From Alteromonas portus (lineage in GTDB: Bacteria; Pseudomonadota; Gammaproteobacteria; Enterobacterales; Alteromonadaceae), in contig NZ_SWCO01000007.1 in assembly GCF_005117025.1 (NCBI RefSeq), positions 186,001-250,000 of the forward strand: 64,000 nt of DNA, written 5' to 3'. The position numbers and the translations under genes were made by a program. Of this stretch, positions 56,910 to 64,000 are shown one piece after another (positions within the stretch are counted from its first letter, which is position 1; each line of letters opens with the position of its first letter). Below the pieces are notes generated by a model, which did no database searches, had not been told where the DNA came from, and worked only from the letters and a program-made list of their open reading frames with translations.

Positions 56910-57317
56910 ATGGCACCACGTTCTTTCGCTTTTTTAAGCGAATTGAATTCATTAATTAGACCCGCAGTAAACTACACTAATGGTGTAGGCGCTATGCTGT
57001 GGTTGGCTAATATGGTGCTGTTGCTGAATGTTGCGCTAGTTATTAGTGGCACCATGGCCGACGCTACAGAGTTTGTCAGTGCATTTAATGAAAGCTTGGT
57101 TTTCGAGCCTTTCGTTATTGCACTTGCTAATCACACGCTTTCACAATTTATCGTTCCCACTATCGCGTTGGTATTAGTCGGTTTATTGGTTAAAGCCACG
57201 GCTATAGCAAAGGCGCAAATAACAAAACAGCGCCAGCCTATCCCTTACCTTTGCCCTACATTTCCTCAGCCTTTTGTTCAAACGATTGGCAGCCGAGCGC
57301 CCCCGCTTTTTAGTTAA
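56910..57317 (+). CDS. small membrane protein of unknown function upstream of cyoA
   Basis: A 135-residue protein with two predicted membrane helices (about 26-47, GAMLWLANMVLLLNVALVIS, and about 80-98, FIVPTIALVLVGLLVKA) and a Pro-rich C-terminal tail (RQPIPYLCPTFPQPF). I do not recognise a family. It lies 147 bases upstream of cyoA on the same strand, so a role tied to the oxidase (assembly or regulation) is possible but unproven. The ribosome site is weak (AAGG too far upstream), so the start may differ. Confidence 0.55.
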   Translation: MAPRSFAFLSELNSLIRPAVNYTNGVGAMLWLANMVLLLNVALVISGTMADATEFVSAFNESLVFEPFVIALANHTLSQFIVPTIALVLVGLLVKATAIAKAQITKQRQPIPYLCPTFPQPFVQTIGSRAPPLFS

Positions 57318-57464
57318 ACGTCTCCGATTTATTAGACACCATGAGTGCTGCGCTTTAAGCGTAATAACGTCACTTTTGGTGCGTTTTTCGATGCTGTAAA
57401 CCCGTAGTTCCTTTCCGAACTGCACAGTCATCGCCGTTTAACTTGTGGGTTATAGGAACTTGTT

Positions 57465-58406
57465 TTGTCTATTCGTAACCTTTTTACTTTGATTGTTGCT
57501 GGTGCTGGGCTTACGTTAGCCGGTTGCAGCGGTGGCGTGCTTGACCCCAAAGGGCAAGTGGGCATGGATGAAAAGAATCTTATTATTCTTTGCACCATTC
57601 TGATGCTGATTGTTGTTGTTCCCGTTATTGTGCTTACACTTTACTTTGCGTGGAAATATCGCGCTAGCCGCGACTTTGAAATTTACACCCCTAAATGGGC
57701 ACACTCAACGAAGATAGAAGCCATTGTATGGTCTATTCCAATCTTAATTGTCATTTCATTAAGCGTAATAACATGGCGCTCGACACACGCGCTCGACCCC
57801 TATTCGCCGCTAGAAGGCAAAGGAGAACACCTTACTATTGAGGTGGTATCACTTAACTGGAAATGGCTGTTTATTTACCCTGAACAAGGTATTGCAACGG
57901 TCAATGAATTGGTGTTTCCCGCTAATAAACCTGTGGCGTTTAAAATCACTTCTGAAAGTACTATGAATTCGTTTTTCATTCCTCAGTTGGGAAGTCAGAT
58001 TTATTCCATGGCGGGAATGGAAACTAAGCTTCACCTTATCGCAGACGAGCCAGGTACGTATAAAGGTATTTCGTCAAACTACAGTGGCGCGGGCTTTACG
58101 GGAATGAAATTCAACGCTATCGCCACACCTACCGAGGGCGACTTTAACGATTGGGTTGCAAGCGTAAAGCAAGCACAAACACCGTTAACTTCGGCTTCTT
58201 ATGAGCAGCTAGCCAAACCAAGCGAAAACAATCCCGTGACTTACTACAGCAACGTTAGTGAAGGTCTTTTTCACGACATCGTGATGAAGTACATGAAAGA
58301 TCATGGCTCTATGGATTTCTACAGCAAGCCAGAAAATGCCGCAACCGGCGAGCATCACACAATGCCTCAAATGCAACACCGTCATCATCAAGAGGATGCA
58401 CAATAA
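57465..58406 (+). CDS. cyoA: cytochrome bo3 ubiquinol oxidase subunit II
   Basis: A 313-residue lipoprotein subunit. The lipobox is LTLAGC (Cys about 20). Two membrane helices (about 43-65, [20 protein letters not shown], and about 88-106) precede a periplasmic cupredoxin domain ([36 protein letters not shown]). The CuA ligands of cytochrome c oxidases are absent, which fits a quinol oxidase. The C-terminal tail is His-rich ([15 protein letters not shown]), a possible metal site. Start TTG at 57465 with GGAA upstream; no ATG is available before the signal. Confidence 0.95.
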   Translation: MSIRNLFTLIVAGAGLTLAGCSGGVLDPKGQVGMDEKNLIILCTILMLIVVVPVIVLTLYFAWKYRASRDFEIYTPKWAHSTKIEAIVWSIPILIVISLSVITWRSTHALDPYSPLEGKGEHLTIEVVSLNWKWLFIYPEQGIATVNELVFPANKPVAFKITSESTMNSFFIPQLGSQIYSMAGMETKLHLIADEPGTYKGISSNYSGAGFTGMKFNAIATPTEGDFNDWVASVKQAQTPLTSASYEQLAKPSENNPVTYYSNVSEGLFHDIVMKYMKDHGSMDFYSKPENAATGEHHTMPQMQHRHHQEDAQ

Positions 58407-58408
58407 TC

Positions 58409-60397
58409 ATGTCTTTTTTAGGTAAATTATCTATAGAGGCCGTGCCCTATCACGAGCCCATTATCATGGTGACACTTGCCGTAGTGGCACTGCTTGGTGT
58501 GGTTATAGCCATGCTAATCACCAAACATAAACAGTGGGGTACCCTGTGGTTTGACTGGATCACGTCTGTCGACCACAAACGTCTTGGCATTATGTACATT
58601 GTGCTAGCTATGATCATGCTGCTTCGCGGCTTTGCCGACGCCATTATGATGCGTACTCAGCTTGCAATGGCAACCAATGGTGCGCCCGGCTATCTACCGC
58701 CAGAGCACTACGACCAAATCTTCACAGCTCATGGCGTTATCATGATCATATTCATGGCGATGCCGTTTATGATTGGCTTAATGAACATCATTTTGCCTCT
58801 GCAAATTGGTGCTCGTGATGTGGCGTTTCCTTTTTTAAATAACTTAAGTTTTTGGCTAACCGCAGGTGGCGCAATTCTGGTGAATGTGTCTTTAGGGTTA
58901 GGTGAATTCGCAAAAACAGGGTGGGTTGCTTATCCGCCGCTAGCCGGGTTGGAGTTTAGTCCCGGGGTTGGCGTCGACTATTACATATGGGCCCTGCAGA
59001 TATCCGGGCTCGGCACCCTGTTAACTGCCGTAAACTTCTTAGTTACCGTGTTTAAAATGCGTGCACCAGGCATGAAGTTAATGCAAATGCCTATTTTCAC
59101 CTGGACCTGTACGTGGGCGAATATACTGATTGCCGCGTCGTTCCCTATTCTTACCGCTGTGTTGGCTATGCTAACCCTAGACCGCTATATGGACTTCCAC
59201 TTTTTCACGAATGAAGCCGGCGGTAACTCTATGATGTATATCAACCTGTTTTGGGCGTGGGGACACCCTGAAGTTTATATTCTGGTACTGCCTGCATTTG
59301 GTATTTTCTCAGAGGTTATATCGACGTTTACCGCTAAACGTTTGTTTGGCTACAAGTCGATGGTTTACGCATCGGGCGCCATTGCCATTCTAGGCTTTAT
59401 TGTGTGGCTGCATCACTTCTTTACCATGGGGTCGAGCGCCAATGTGAATGCTTTCTTCGGCATTATGACCATGGTTATTGCTATACCCACGGGTGTGAAA
59501 CTATTTAACTGGCTGTTTACCATGTATCGAGGCCGTCTTGTACTAAGTGTGCCTGTGCTATGGACATTAGGTTTTATGGTGACTTTCACTATCGGCGGTA
59601 TGACAGGGGTGTTACTTGCCATCCCTGGTGCTGACTACGTACTGCACAATAGCCTATTCCTTATTGCCCATTTTCATAACACCATTATTGGTGGCGCCGT
59701 GTTCGGCTACCTGGCGGGCTTTGCCTTTTGGTTCCCGAAAGCCATTGGCTTCAAGCTTGACGAAAAAACCGGAAAAGCAGCCTTTTGGTGCTGGCAGATT
59801 GGTTTCCTTTTGGCGTTCATGCCCCTTTATGTGCTTGGCTTCTTGGGTATGACACGCCGCTTAAATCACACAAACAATCCTGACTGGAATATCTGGTTAT
59901 ACATTGCTGCATTTGGTGCGTTTGTTATTGCGATTGGCATTTTCTTCCAGCTACTACAGCTGTTTGTAAGCTTCAAAAACAAAGAGAAGCTTAACGATAC
60001 AACGGGCGACCCATGGAATGGTCACACGCTAGAGTGGTCAACGGCATCACCACCTCAGTTCTATAACTTTGCCAACATACCGCATGTGAAAGACATCGAT
60101 GCATGGACGGATATGAAGGAGCGCGGCGAGTCGTATCAACGCCCTGAAAAATACACACCTATTCATATGCCAAAAAATACTTCAGCCGGAGTTTTCATGA
60201 GCATGAGCTTTACCCTAATGGGCTTTGCGCTTATCTGGCATATTTGGTGGCTTGCTGTTGTCGGTTTAGTGGCAGGAATAGGAGTATTTATTAAGCGTTG
60301 TTATACCTCGGATGTTGATTACTACGTGCAGGTAGATGAGGTTGAACGAGTTGAAGCTACGCACTTAAGTGCTAATACAGTGGGAGGTCGCTCATGA
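58409..60397 (+). CDS. cyoB: cytochrome bo3 ubiquinol oxidase subunit I
   Basis: A 662-residue catalytic subunit with about 15 membrane helices, holding low-spin heme b, heme o3 and CuB. The key motifs are all seen: [13 protein letters not shown] (heme b His), [14 protein letters not shown] (CuB His linked to Tyr), WLHHFFTMG (two CuB His) and [12 protein letters not shown] (heme His pair). It reduces O2 to water with proton pumping. It starts 2 bases after cyoA stops and overlaps cyoC by 4 bases. Confidence 0.98.
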   Translation: MSFLGKLSIEAVPYHEPIIMVTLAVVALLGVVIAMLITKHKQWGTLWFDWITSVDHKRLGIMYIVLAMIMLLRGFADAIMMRTQLAMATNGAPGYLPPEHYDQIFTAHGVIMIIFMAMPFMIGLMNIILPLQIGARDVAFPFLNNLSFWLTAGGAILVNVSLGLGEFAKTGWVAYPPLAGLEFSPGVGVDYYIWALQISGLGTLLTAVNFLVTVFKMRAPGMKLMQMPIFTWTCTWANILIAASFPILTAVLAMLTLDRYMDFHFFTNEAGGNSMMYINLFWAWGHPEVYILVLPAFGIFSEVISTFTAKRLFGYKSMVYASGAIAILGFIVWLHHFFTMGSSANVNAFFGIMTMVIAIPTGVKLFNWLFTMYRGRLVLSVPVLWTLGFMVTFTIGGMTGVLLAIPGADYVLHNSLFLIAHFHNTIIGGAVFGYLAGFAFWFPKAIGFKLDEKTGKAAFWCWQIGFLLAFMPLYVLGFLGMTRRLNHTNNPDWNIWLYIAAFGAFVIAIGIFFQLLQLFVSFKNKEKLNDTTGDPWNGHTLEWSTASPPQFYNFANIPHVKDIDAWTDMKERGESYQRPEKYTPIHMPKNTSAGVFMSMSFTLMGFALIWHIWWLAVVGLVAGIGVFIKRCYTSDVDYYVQVDEVERVEATHLSANTVGGRS

Positions 60398-61011
60398 GTA
60401 CTATTGCATCATCAAATACAGTGCCAATGCCAAATGAGCATGCACACGAAGAACACCATGAGAACAACACGGTGTTTGGTTTCTGGTTGTATTTAATGAC
60501 CGACTGTTTGTTGTTTGCATCTTTTTTTGCTACCTACGCGGTGCTGTTCATGAACACGGCAGGGGGTGTGTCTGGCAAAGATATTTTTGAACTCAACTTT
60601 GTGGCTGTGGAAACCGCCGCGTTGCTTCTAAGTAGTATCACCTTTGGCTTCGCCATGATTTGCGCTCACCGACAAAACAAGTCAGGTGCACTTACTTGGC
60701 TGGCAGTGACATGGGCACTGGGAGCGTGTTTTATCGGTATGGAAATATACGAGTTCCATCACCTTATTGTGCACGGTAACGGGCCGCAGCAAAGTGCGTT
60801 TTTAACGGCGTTTTTCTCGCTAGTGGGACTGCACGGACTGCACGTTACAGCGGGTCTTATTTGGATGACGATCATGTTTATCGAAGTAACCCGCCGGGGT
60901 CTAGGTGAGCAAACCGTTACCCGACTTAGCTGCTTAAGCTTGTTTTGGCACTTCCTCGATATCGTATGGATATGTGTATTTACTGTAGTGTACTTGATGG
61001 GGGCAATGTAA
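60394..61011 (+). CDS. cyoC: cytochrome bo3 ubiquinol oxidase subunit III
   Basis: A 205-residue subunit with five membrane helices and the heme-copper oxidase subunit III pattern ([59 protein letters not shown]). It stabilises subunit I. It overlaps both cyoB (4 bases) and cyoD (1 base, TAATG). The His-rich N-terminus ([12 protein letters not shown]) is common in the family. Confidence 0.97.
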   Translation: MSTIASSNTVPMPNEHAHEEHHENNTVFGFWLYLMTDCLLFASFFATYAVLFMNTAGGVSGKDIFELNFVAVETAALLLSSITFGFAMICAHRQNKSGALTWLAVTWALGACFIGMEIYEFHHLIVHGNGPQQSAFLTAFFSLVGLHGLHVTAGLIWMTIMFIEVTRRGLGEQTVTRLSCLSLFWHFLDIVWICVFTVVYLMGAM

Positions 61012-61382
61012 TGGCGTTACACGATGCAAAATTAGCTTCAAATACGGACGGTCACGCTTCATCGACCCACAATAGTGATGACGTACATGGCGATGTGAAG
61101 TCTTATGTTATTGGCTTCATTCTATCTGTGGTGCTCACCGCTATTCCGTTCACTCTAGTGATGAATGGCGACCTATCTAAAGTTACCACGATTTGGAGCG
61201 TGGTAACCTTGGGCTTGGTTCAAATTTGGGTGCACCTTAAGTACTTTTTGCACCTTAACTTTGTCACCGAAGAAGGCAGAGCCAATACGTTTTCGTTTTT
61301 ATTCAGTGCGCTCATTATTTTCATGGTGGTGGGTTTATCCGTTTGGATCATCTACGAATCGAACGCCATGATGATGTATTAG
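61011..61382 (+). CDS. cyoD: cytochrome bo3 ubiquinol oxidase subunit IV
   Basis: A 123-residue subunit with three membrane helices (DVKSYVIGFILSVVLTAIPF, VTLGLVQIWVHLKYFLHLNF, FLFSALIIFMVVGLSVWIIY). The ATG at 61011 overlaps the cyoC stop by one base; a longer frame from 60945 would run through cyoC and is rejected. The His/Asp-rich N-terminal arm (about 1-30) is somewhat longer than in E. coli (109 residues in all). A terminator follows at 61408. Confidence 0.95.
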   Translation: MALHDAKLASNTDGHASSTHNSDDVHGDVKSYVIGFILSVVLTAIPFTLVMNGDLSKVTTIWSVVTLGLVQIWVHLKYFLHLNFVTEEGRANTFSFLFSALIIFMVVGLSVWIIYESNAMMMY

Positions 61383-61407
61383 CAAATCTCTGTGTATACG
61401 TGGTCTA

Positions 61408-61431
61408 GCCTGACGATCATGTCAGGCTTTT
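61408..61431 (+). terminator. terminator between cyoD and cyoE
   Basis: A 7-bp stem GCCTGAC/GTCAGGC with loop GATCAT, then TTTTC, 25 bases after cyoD. It suggests that cyoE is only partly co-transcribed or has its own promoter in 61432-61564. Confidence 0.8.
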
Positions 61432-61564
61432 CAATGTTTTTACTTCATCGCGGTCAGTACGTTAGGCCCTCATGTTTCGCCCTTCTAATGGGGGCAACTT
61501 TGGGGCTTCTCAGTACACCTTGATACGCGCCTAGATGAGCGCATTCTAATTTTGGATTTTACCC

Positions 61565-62461
61565 ATGACCTCTACTTATAAACGTTACCTGTTAGTCACT
61601 AAGCCCGGCATCATAATGGGCAATGCTATTTCAGTAACGGGTGGTTTCTTGCTAGCGTCCCGTGGCGAAATAGATTATTGGTTGCTGCTTGCCACGCTTA
61701 TCGGTTTGTCGCTGGTGGTGGCGTCGGGGTGCGTAATTAACAACTGCATTGACCGAGACATAGACGGAAAAATGCAGCGCACCGCAAATCGGGTTACGGT
61801 GACAGGCGAGTTGCCATTACTTACTGCAATGTTGCACGGTGCAGTGCTAGGCGTTGCTGGGTTTGGCTTGTTAGCGCTTTACACCAACTTTACTGCCGTA
61901 TTTTTTGCCGCCTTTGGCTACGTGATTTATGTGGGCGTTTACAGCCTGTATATGAAGCGGAACTCGGTATATGGCACGTTTGTAGGCAGTCTTTCCGGTG
62001 CTGTTCCACCTGTAGTTGGTTATTGCGCGGCGAGCGGTCAGTTTGATACGGCCGCAGCTATTTTGCTGGGAATGTTCAGCATTTGGCAAATGCCCCATTC
62101 TTACGCCATCGCTATCTTTAGATATAACGACTACAAGGCGGCGGATATTCCCGTATTGCCTGTATCGCAAGGTATTGCGAAAGCAAAACGCCATATTGTT
62201 CTTCATATTGCATTATTTGCTTTAGTAGTAATGCTGCTTCCGCTTAGCGGTTATACGGGCATTGGCTTTTTAACGGTTGCTTTCGCAACTAGCCTTTGGT
62301 GGTTATTAATGGCACTGCGCGGGTACAGACCCGACATCAACGTAGAAGGGTGGGCGAAACGAGTATTTGGTTTTTCCATTGTAAATATAACGCTGTTATC
62401 TGTTGCTATGTCAGTGGACTACCACACGTCAGTGAACAGTTTGTTTGCGATAGCTTTGTAG
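61565..62461 (+). CDS. cyoE: heme O synthase (protoheme IX farnesyltransferase)
   Basis: A 298-residue inner-membrane prenyltransferase of the UbiA family, converting heme B to heme O for the bo3 oxidase. Seven to nine helices are predicted. The first Asp motif is [18 protein letters not shown] (about 59-76) and [23 protein letters not shown] is the conserved loop. It matches E. coli CyoE (296). It lies 182 bases after cyoD with a terminator between, so its expression may be set apart from the oxidase subunits. Confidence 0.96.
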   Translation: MTSTYKRYLLVTKPGIIMGNAISVTGGFLLASRGEIDYWLLLATLIGLSLVVASGCVINNCIDRDIDGKMQRTANRVTVTGELPLLTAMLHGAVLGVAGFGLLALYTNFTAVFFAAFGYVIYVGVYSLYMKRNSVYGTFVGSLSGAVPPVVGYCAASGQFDTAAAILLGMFSIWQMPHSYAIAIFRYNDYKAADIPVLPVSQGIAKAKRHIVLHIALFALVVMLLPLSGYTGIGFLTVAFATSLWWLLMALRGYRPDINVEGWAKRVFGFSIVNITLLSVAMSVDYHTSVNSLFAIAL

Positions 62462-62469
62462 TGTTAATG

Positions 62470-62509
62470 AGCGCTTTTGCCTTAATGACATACCAAAGAC
62501 AAAAGCGCT
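62470..62509. repeat. inverted repeat between cyoE and the DUF885 gene
   Basis: A 10-bp perfect stem AGCGCTTTTG/CAAAAGCGCT with a 20-base loop between the convergent genes. There is no T-run on the plus side. It is a probable shared transcription end. Confidence 0.5.
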
Positions 62510-62543
62510 GCGTACTACGGTCGTTCTACAATGCTTATACTTT

Positions 62544-64000
62544 CTAGCTTTCGGCGAGCTTTTCTTCAATGTAGTCGTCTACCAATTCTTCAAGAATAGC
62601 TAGCGGCACAGCCCCATTTTTAAGTACCACATCGTGGAAATCGCGTAAGTCAAACTTATCGCCTAATGCTTGCTTGGCTTTTTCGCGAATTTCTAGAATT
62701 TTAATCATGCCCACTTTGTAAGAGGTGGCCTGTCCTGGCATAACAATATAGCGCTCAATTTCAGATGTGACGTCACTCAGGGCCATCCCCGTATTGCGCA
62801 CCATATACTCAATGGCTTCTTCACGGGTCCAGCGCTTATCGTGAATGCCTGTATCAACCACTAAACGCACAGCTCTAAATAATTCAGCTTGCAGACGACC
62901 TAAGTTATCTAGCGGCTTATCTTGAAAGCCCATTTCCCATGCTAAATATTCTGTATACAGCGCCCAGCCTTCAGTGTAGGCGGTAAAGGGCGACATTTTA
63001 CGAATAAAGGGCATGCCTTCCAGTTCCATTGCTAACGCTACTTGGAAATGGTGGCCCGGAATACCTTCGTGGTAGGCCAGTGTGCGCATACTGTATTTAG
63101 GCGTTGCTTTGATATCGTACAAATTTGCATAAAACCTGCCCGGGCGAGAACCGTCAATTGCAGGCTGTTGATAATAAGCGCCCGGTGCCGTTTTTTCTTT
63201 AAACTCAGGAATGCGGACGACTTCCATACCTGCTTCAGGGCGAATTCTAAATGCTTCGCTAATACCTGCGTCAATTTCATCGAGTATGGTTTGGTAATCT
63301 TTAAGAATTTGTTCGCGACCTTCATCACTGTCTTCATAGTAATGAGAGGGGTCTGCGGCTAGCGCGTCCATAGCGCTAGAAAAACCCTGAGTTACGTCAT
63401 AGCCTTCACCAGCAAGAATAGCCAACATTTCGCCCTGAATTCTTGCTACCTCTTTTAAGCCTAGGTTGTGAATTTCATCGGCAGTCATGTCAGTGGTAGT
63501 GAAAAAGCGTAGCGCGTTCGCGTACACTTTGTCGCCGTCAGGTAAATGCCAGTAGCCGTGGTCATTGCCGGCTTTGGCTTGAAGCATGGTGAAGTAATCA
63601 ATAAATAGCTGGTAGGCGCGATCTACATCATCACCTATTATCGTTTGAGCTTCGGCTAAAAACGCATCTTGCTGCTCTTCAGAAATTTCTTCCGTCTTCG
63701 ACATTTTCTCTTTCAGCGAGCTATAAAGAATATTTTCTTCTATTGGCGAAGCAATGAAGTTATTCATCTCATCAAGTACACGTTCAATAACGAAACGGGG
63801 AGGAATAATGCCTTTTTCCTCTCGCAATTTGAGGCCCTCGAGTACCTGCGCAAACTTTTCGTCTACTGCACGCAACCGGCTTAAGTAGTTTTCTGCGTCA
63901 GTAGCATCATTAATTTGATGCTGACCTTCCATAAAGCTGGGAAACCCATTTTGTACACCGAAAAGCTGGTTTACTGGATAGCTGTGATATTGATATGGCT
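62544..64000 (-). CDS. DUF885 family metallopeptidase-like protein, N-terminus outside window
   Basis: At least 484 residues of a DUF885 protein. The frame stays open to the right edge, past the ATG at 63932, and conserved sequence continues there (PVNQLFGVQNGFPSF), so the gene is cut by the window end. The zinc-site motif is YHEGIPGHHFQ, an HExxH variant (HEGIPGHH). EGWALYTEYLAWEMG and MPGQATSYKVGMIKI follow, also typical of the family. DUF885 proteins are secreted or lipoprotein dipeptidase-like enzymes. It is convergent with cyoE. Confidence 0.93.
   Translation of the reverse strand, partial: PYQYHSYPVNQLFGVQNGFPSFMEGQHQINDATDAENYLSRLRAVDEKFAQVLEGLKLREEKGIIPPRFVIERVLDEMNNFIASPIEENILYSSLKEKMSKTEEISEEQQDAFLAEAQTIIGDDVDRAYQLFIDYFTMLQAKAGNDHGYWHLPDGDKVYANALRFFTTTDMTADEIHNLGLKEVARIQGEMLAILAGEGYDVTQGFSSAMDALAADPSHYYEDSDEGREQILKDYQTILDEIDAGISEAFRIRPEAGMEVVRIPEFKEKTAPGAYYQQPAIDGSRPGRFYANLYDIKATPKYSMRTLAYHEGIPGHHFQVALAMELEGMPFIRKMSPFTAYTEGWALYTEYLAWEMGFQDKPLDNLGRLQAELFRAVRLVVDTGIHDKRWTREEAIEYMVRNTGMALSDVTSEIERYIVMPGQATSYKVGMIKILEIREKAKQALGDKFDLRDFHDVVLKNGAVPLAILEELVDDYIEEKLAES

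Noticed and set aside
60945-61010. Longer N-terminus for cyoD
   Set aside because: The extra 22 codons lie inside cyoC and are out-of-frame shadow; the ATG at 61011 gives the conserved start and TAATG overlap.

Overview
The window looks like chromosomal DNA of a marine gammaproteobacterium of the order Alteromonadales, most likely Alteromonas or a close relative. This is judged from protein similarity as I recognise it and from gene order: a full gspC-N operon beside hslR-hslO-pckA and ompR-envZ; aroQ-accB-accC; prmA, dusB-fis, purH and purD; dsbD-cutA, fxsA and groESL; and cyoABCDE. I saw no tRNA, rRNA, CRISPR array, insertion sequence, integrase or phage gene. The window opens inside an MBL-fold hydrolase gene and closes inside a DUF885 peptidase gene.

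Layout. 1-2.0 kb: end of an MBL-fold gene and a DUF945 protein. 2.1-13.5 kb: a complete type II secretion operon (gspCDEFGHIJKLMN, minus strand), with most genes overlapping by 1-4 bases. 13.7-17.0 kb: redox and heat-shock factors Hsp15 and Hsp33, then PEP carboxykinase. 17.2-21.0 kb: an exported GH31 alpha-glucosidase/transglucosidase with an MFS transporter. 21.0-23.2 kb: ompR-envZ. 23.4-28.5 kb: an accessory cluster with a DUF2855 protein, a membrane-anchored PhlG-like C-C hydrolase and a TetR regulator, divergent from a TonB-dependent receptor. A perfect 16-bp palindrome sits in the shared promoter region. 28.6-31.5 kb: PrkB-type kinase, voltage-gated-type potassium channel and a secreted CBM9-like protein. 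31.6-38.3 kb: purD, an exported methyltransferase-like protein, purH, fis, dusB and prmA.

38.4-47.4 kb is an accessory block. It separates accC from prmA, which I remember as near neighbours in related genomes. It carries a solute-binding protein, an amidase, a HiPIP, a flavin reductase, two small cysteine-rich proteins, a FAN1-like nuclease fused to a DEDDh exonuclease, a DUF2805 protein, two proteins of unknown function and a candidate small RNA. 47.7-50.0 kb: aroQ-accB-accC (first steps of fatty acid synthesis plus shikimate pathway). 50.3-54.2 kb: M23 peptidase, DsbD, CutA, FxsA. 54.3-56.5 kb: groESL behind a textbook sigma-32 promoter. 56.9-62.5 kb: a small membrane protein, then the cytochrome bo3 oxidase operon with heme O synthase.

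The most promising unexplained pieces are the TetR/PhlG-like/TonB-receptor cluster (import and cleavage of an acylated phenolic compound is my inference), the FAN1-exonuclease fusion, the signal-peptide-bearing methyltransferase-like protein between purH and purD, and an orphan terminator that may end a small RNA near 46.3 kb.
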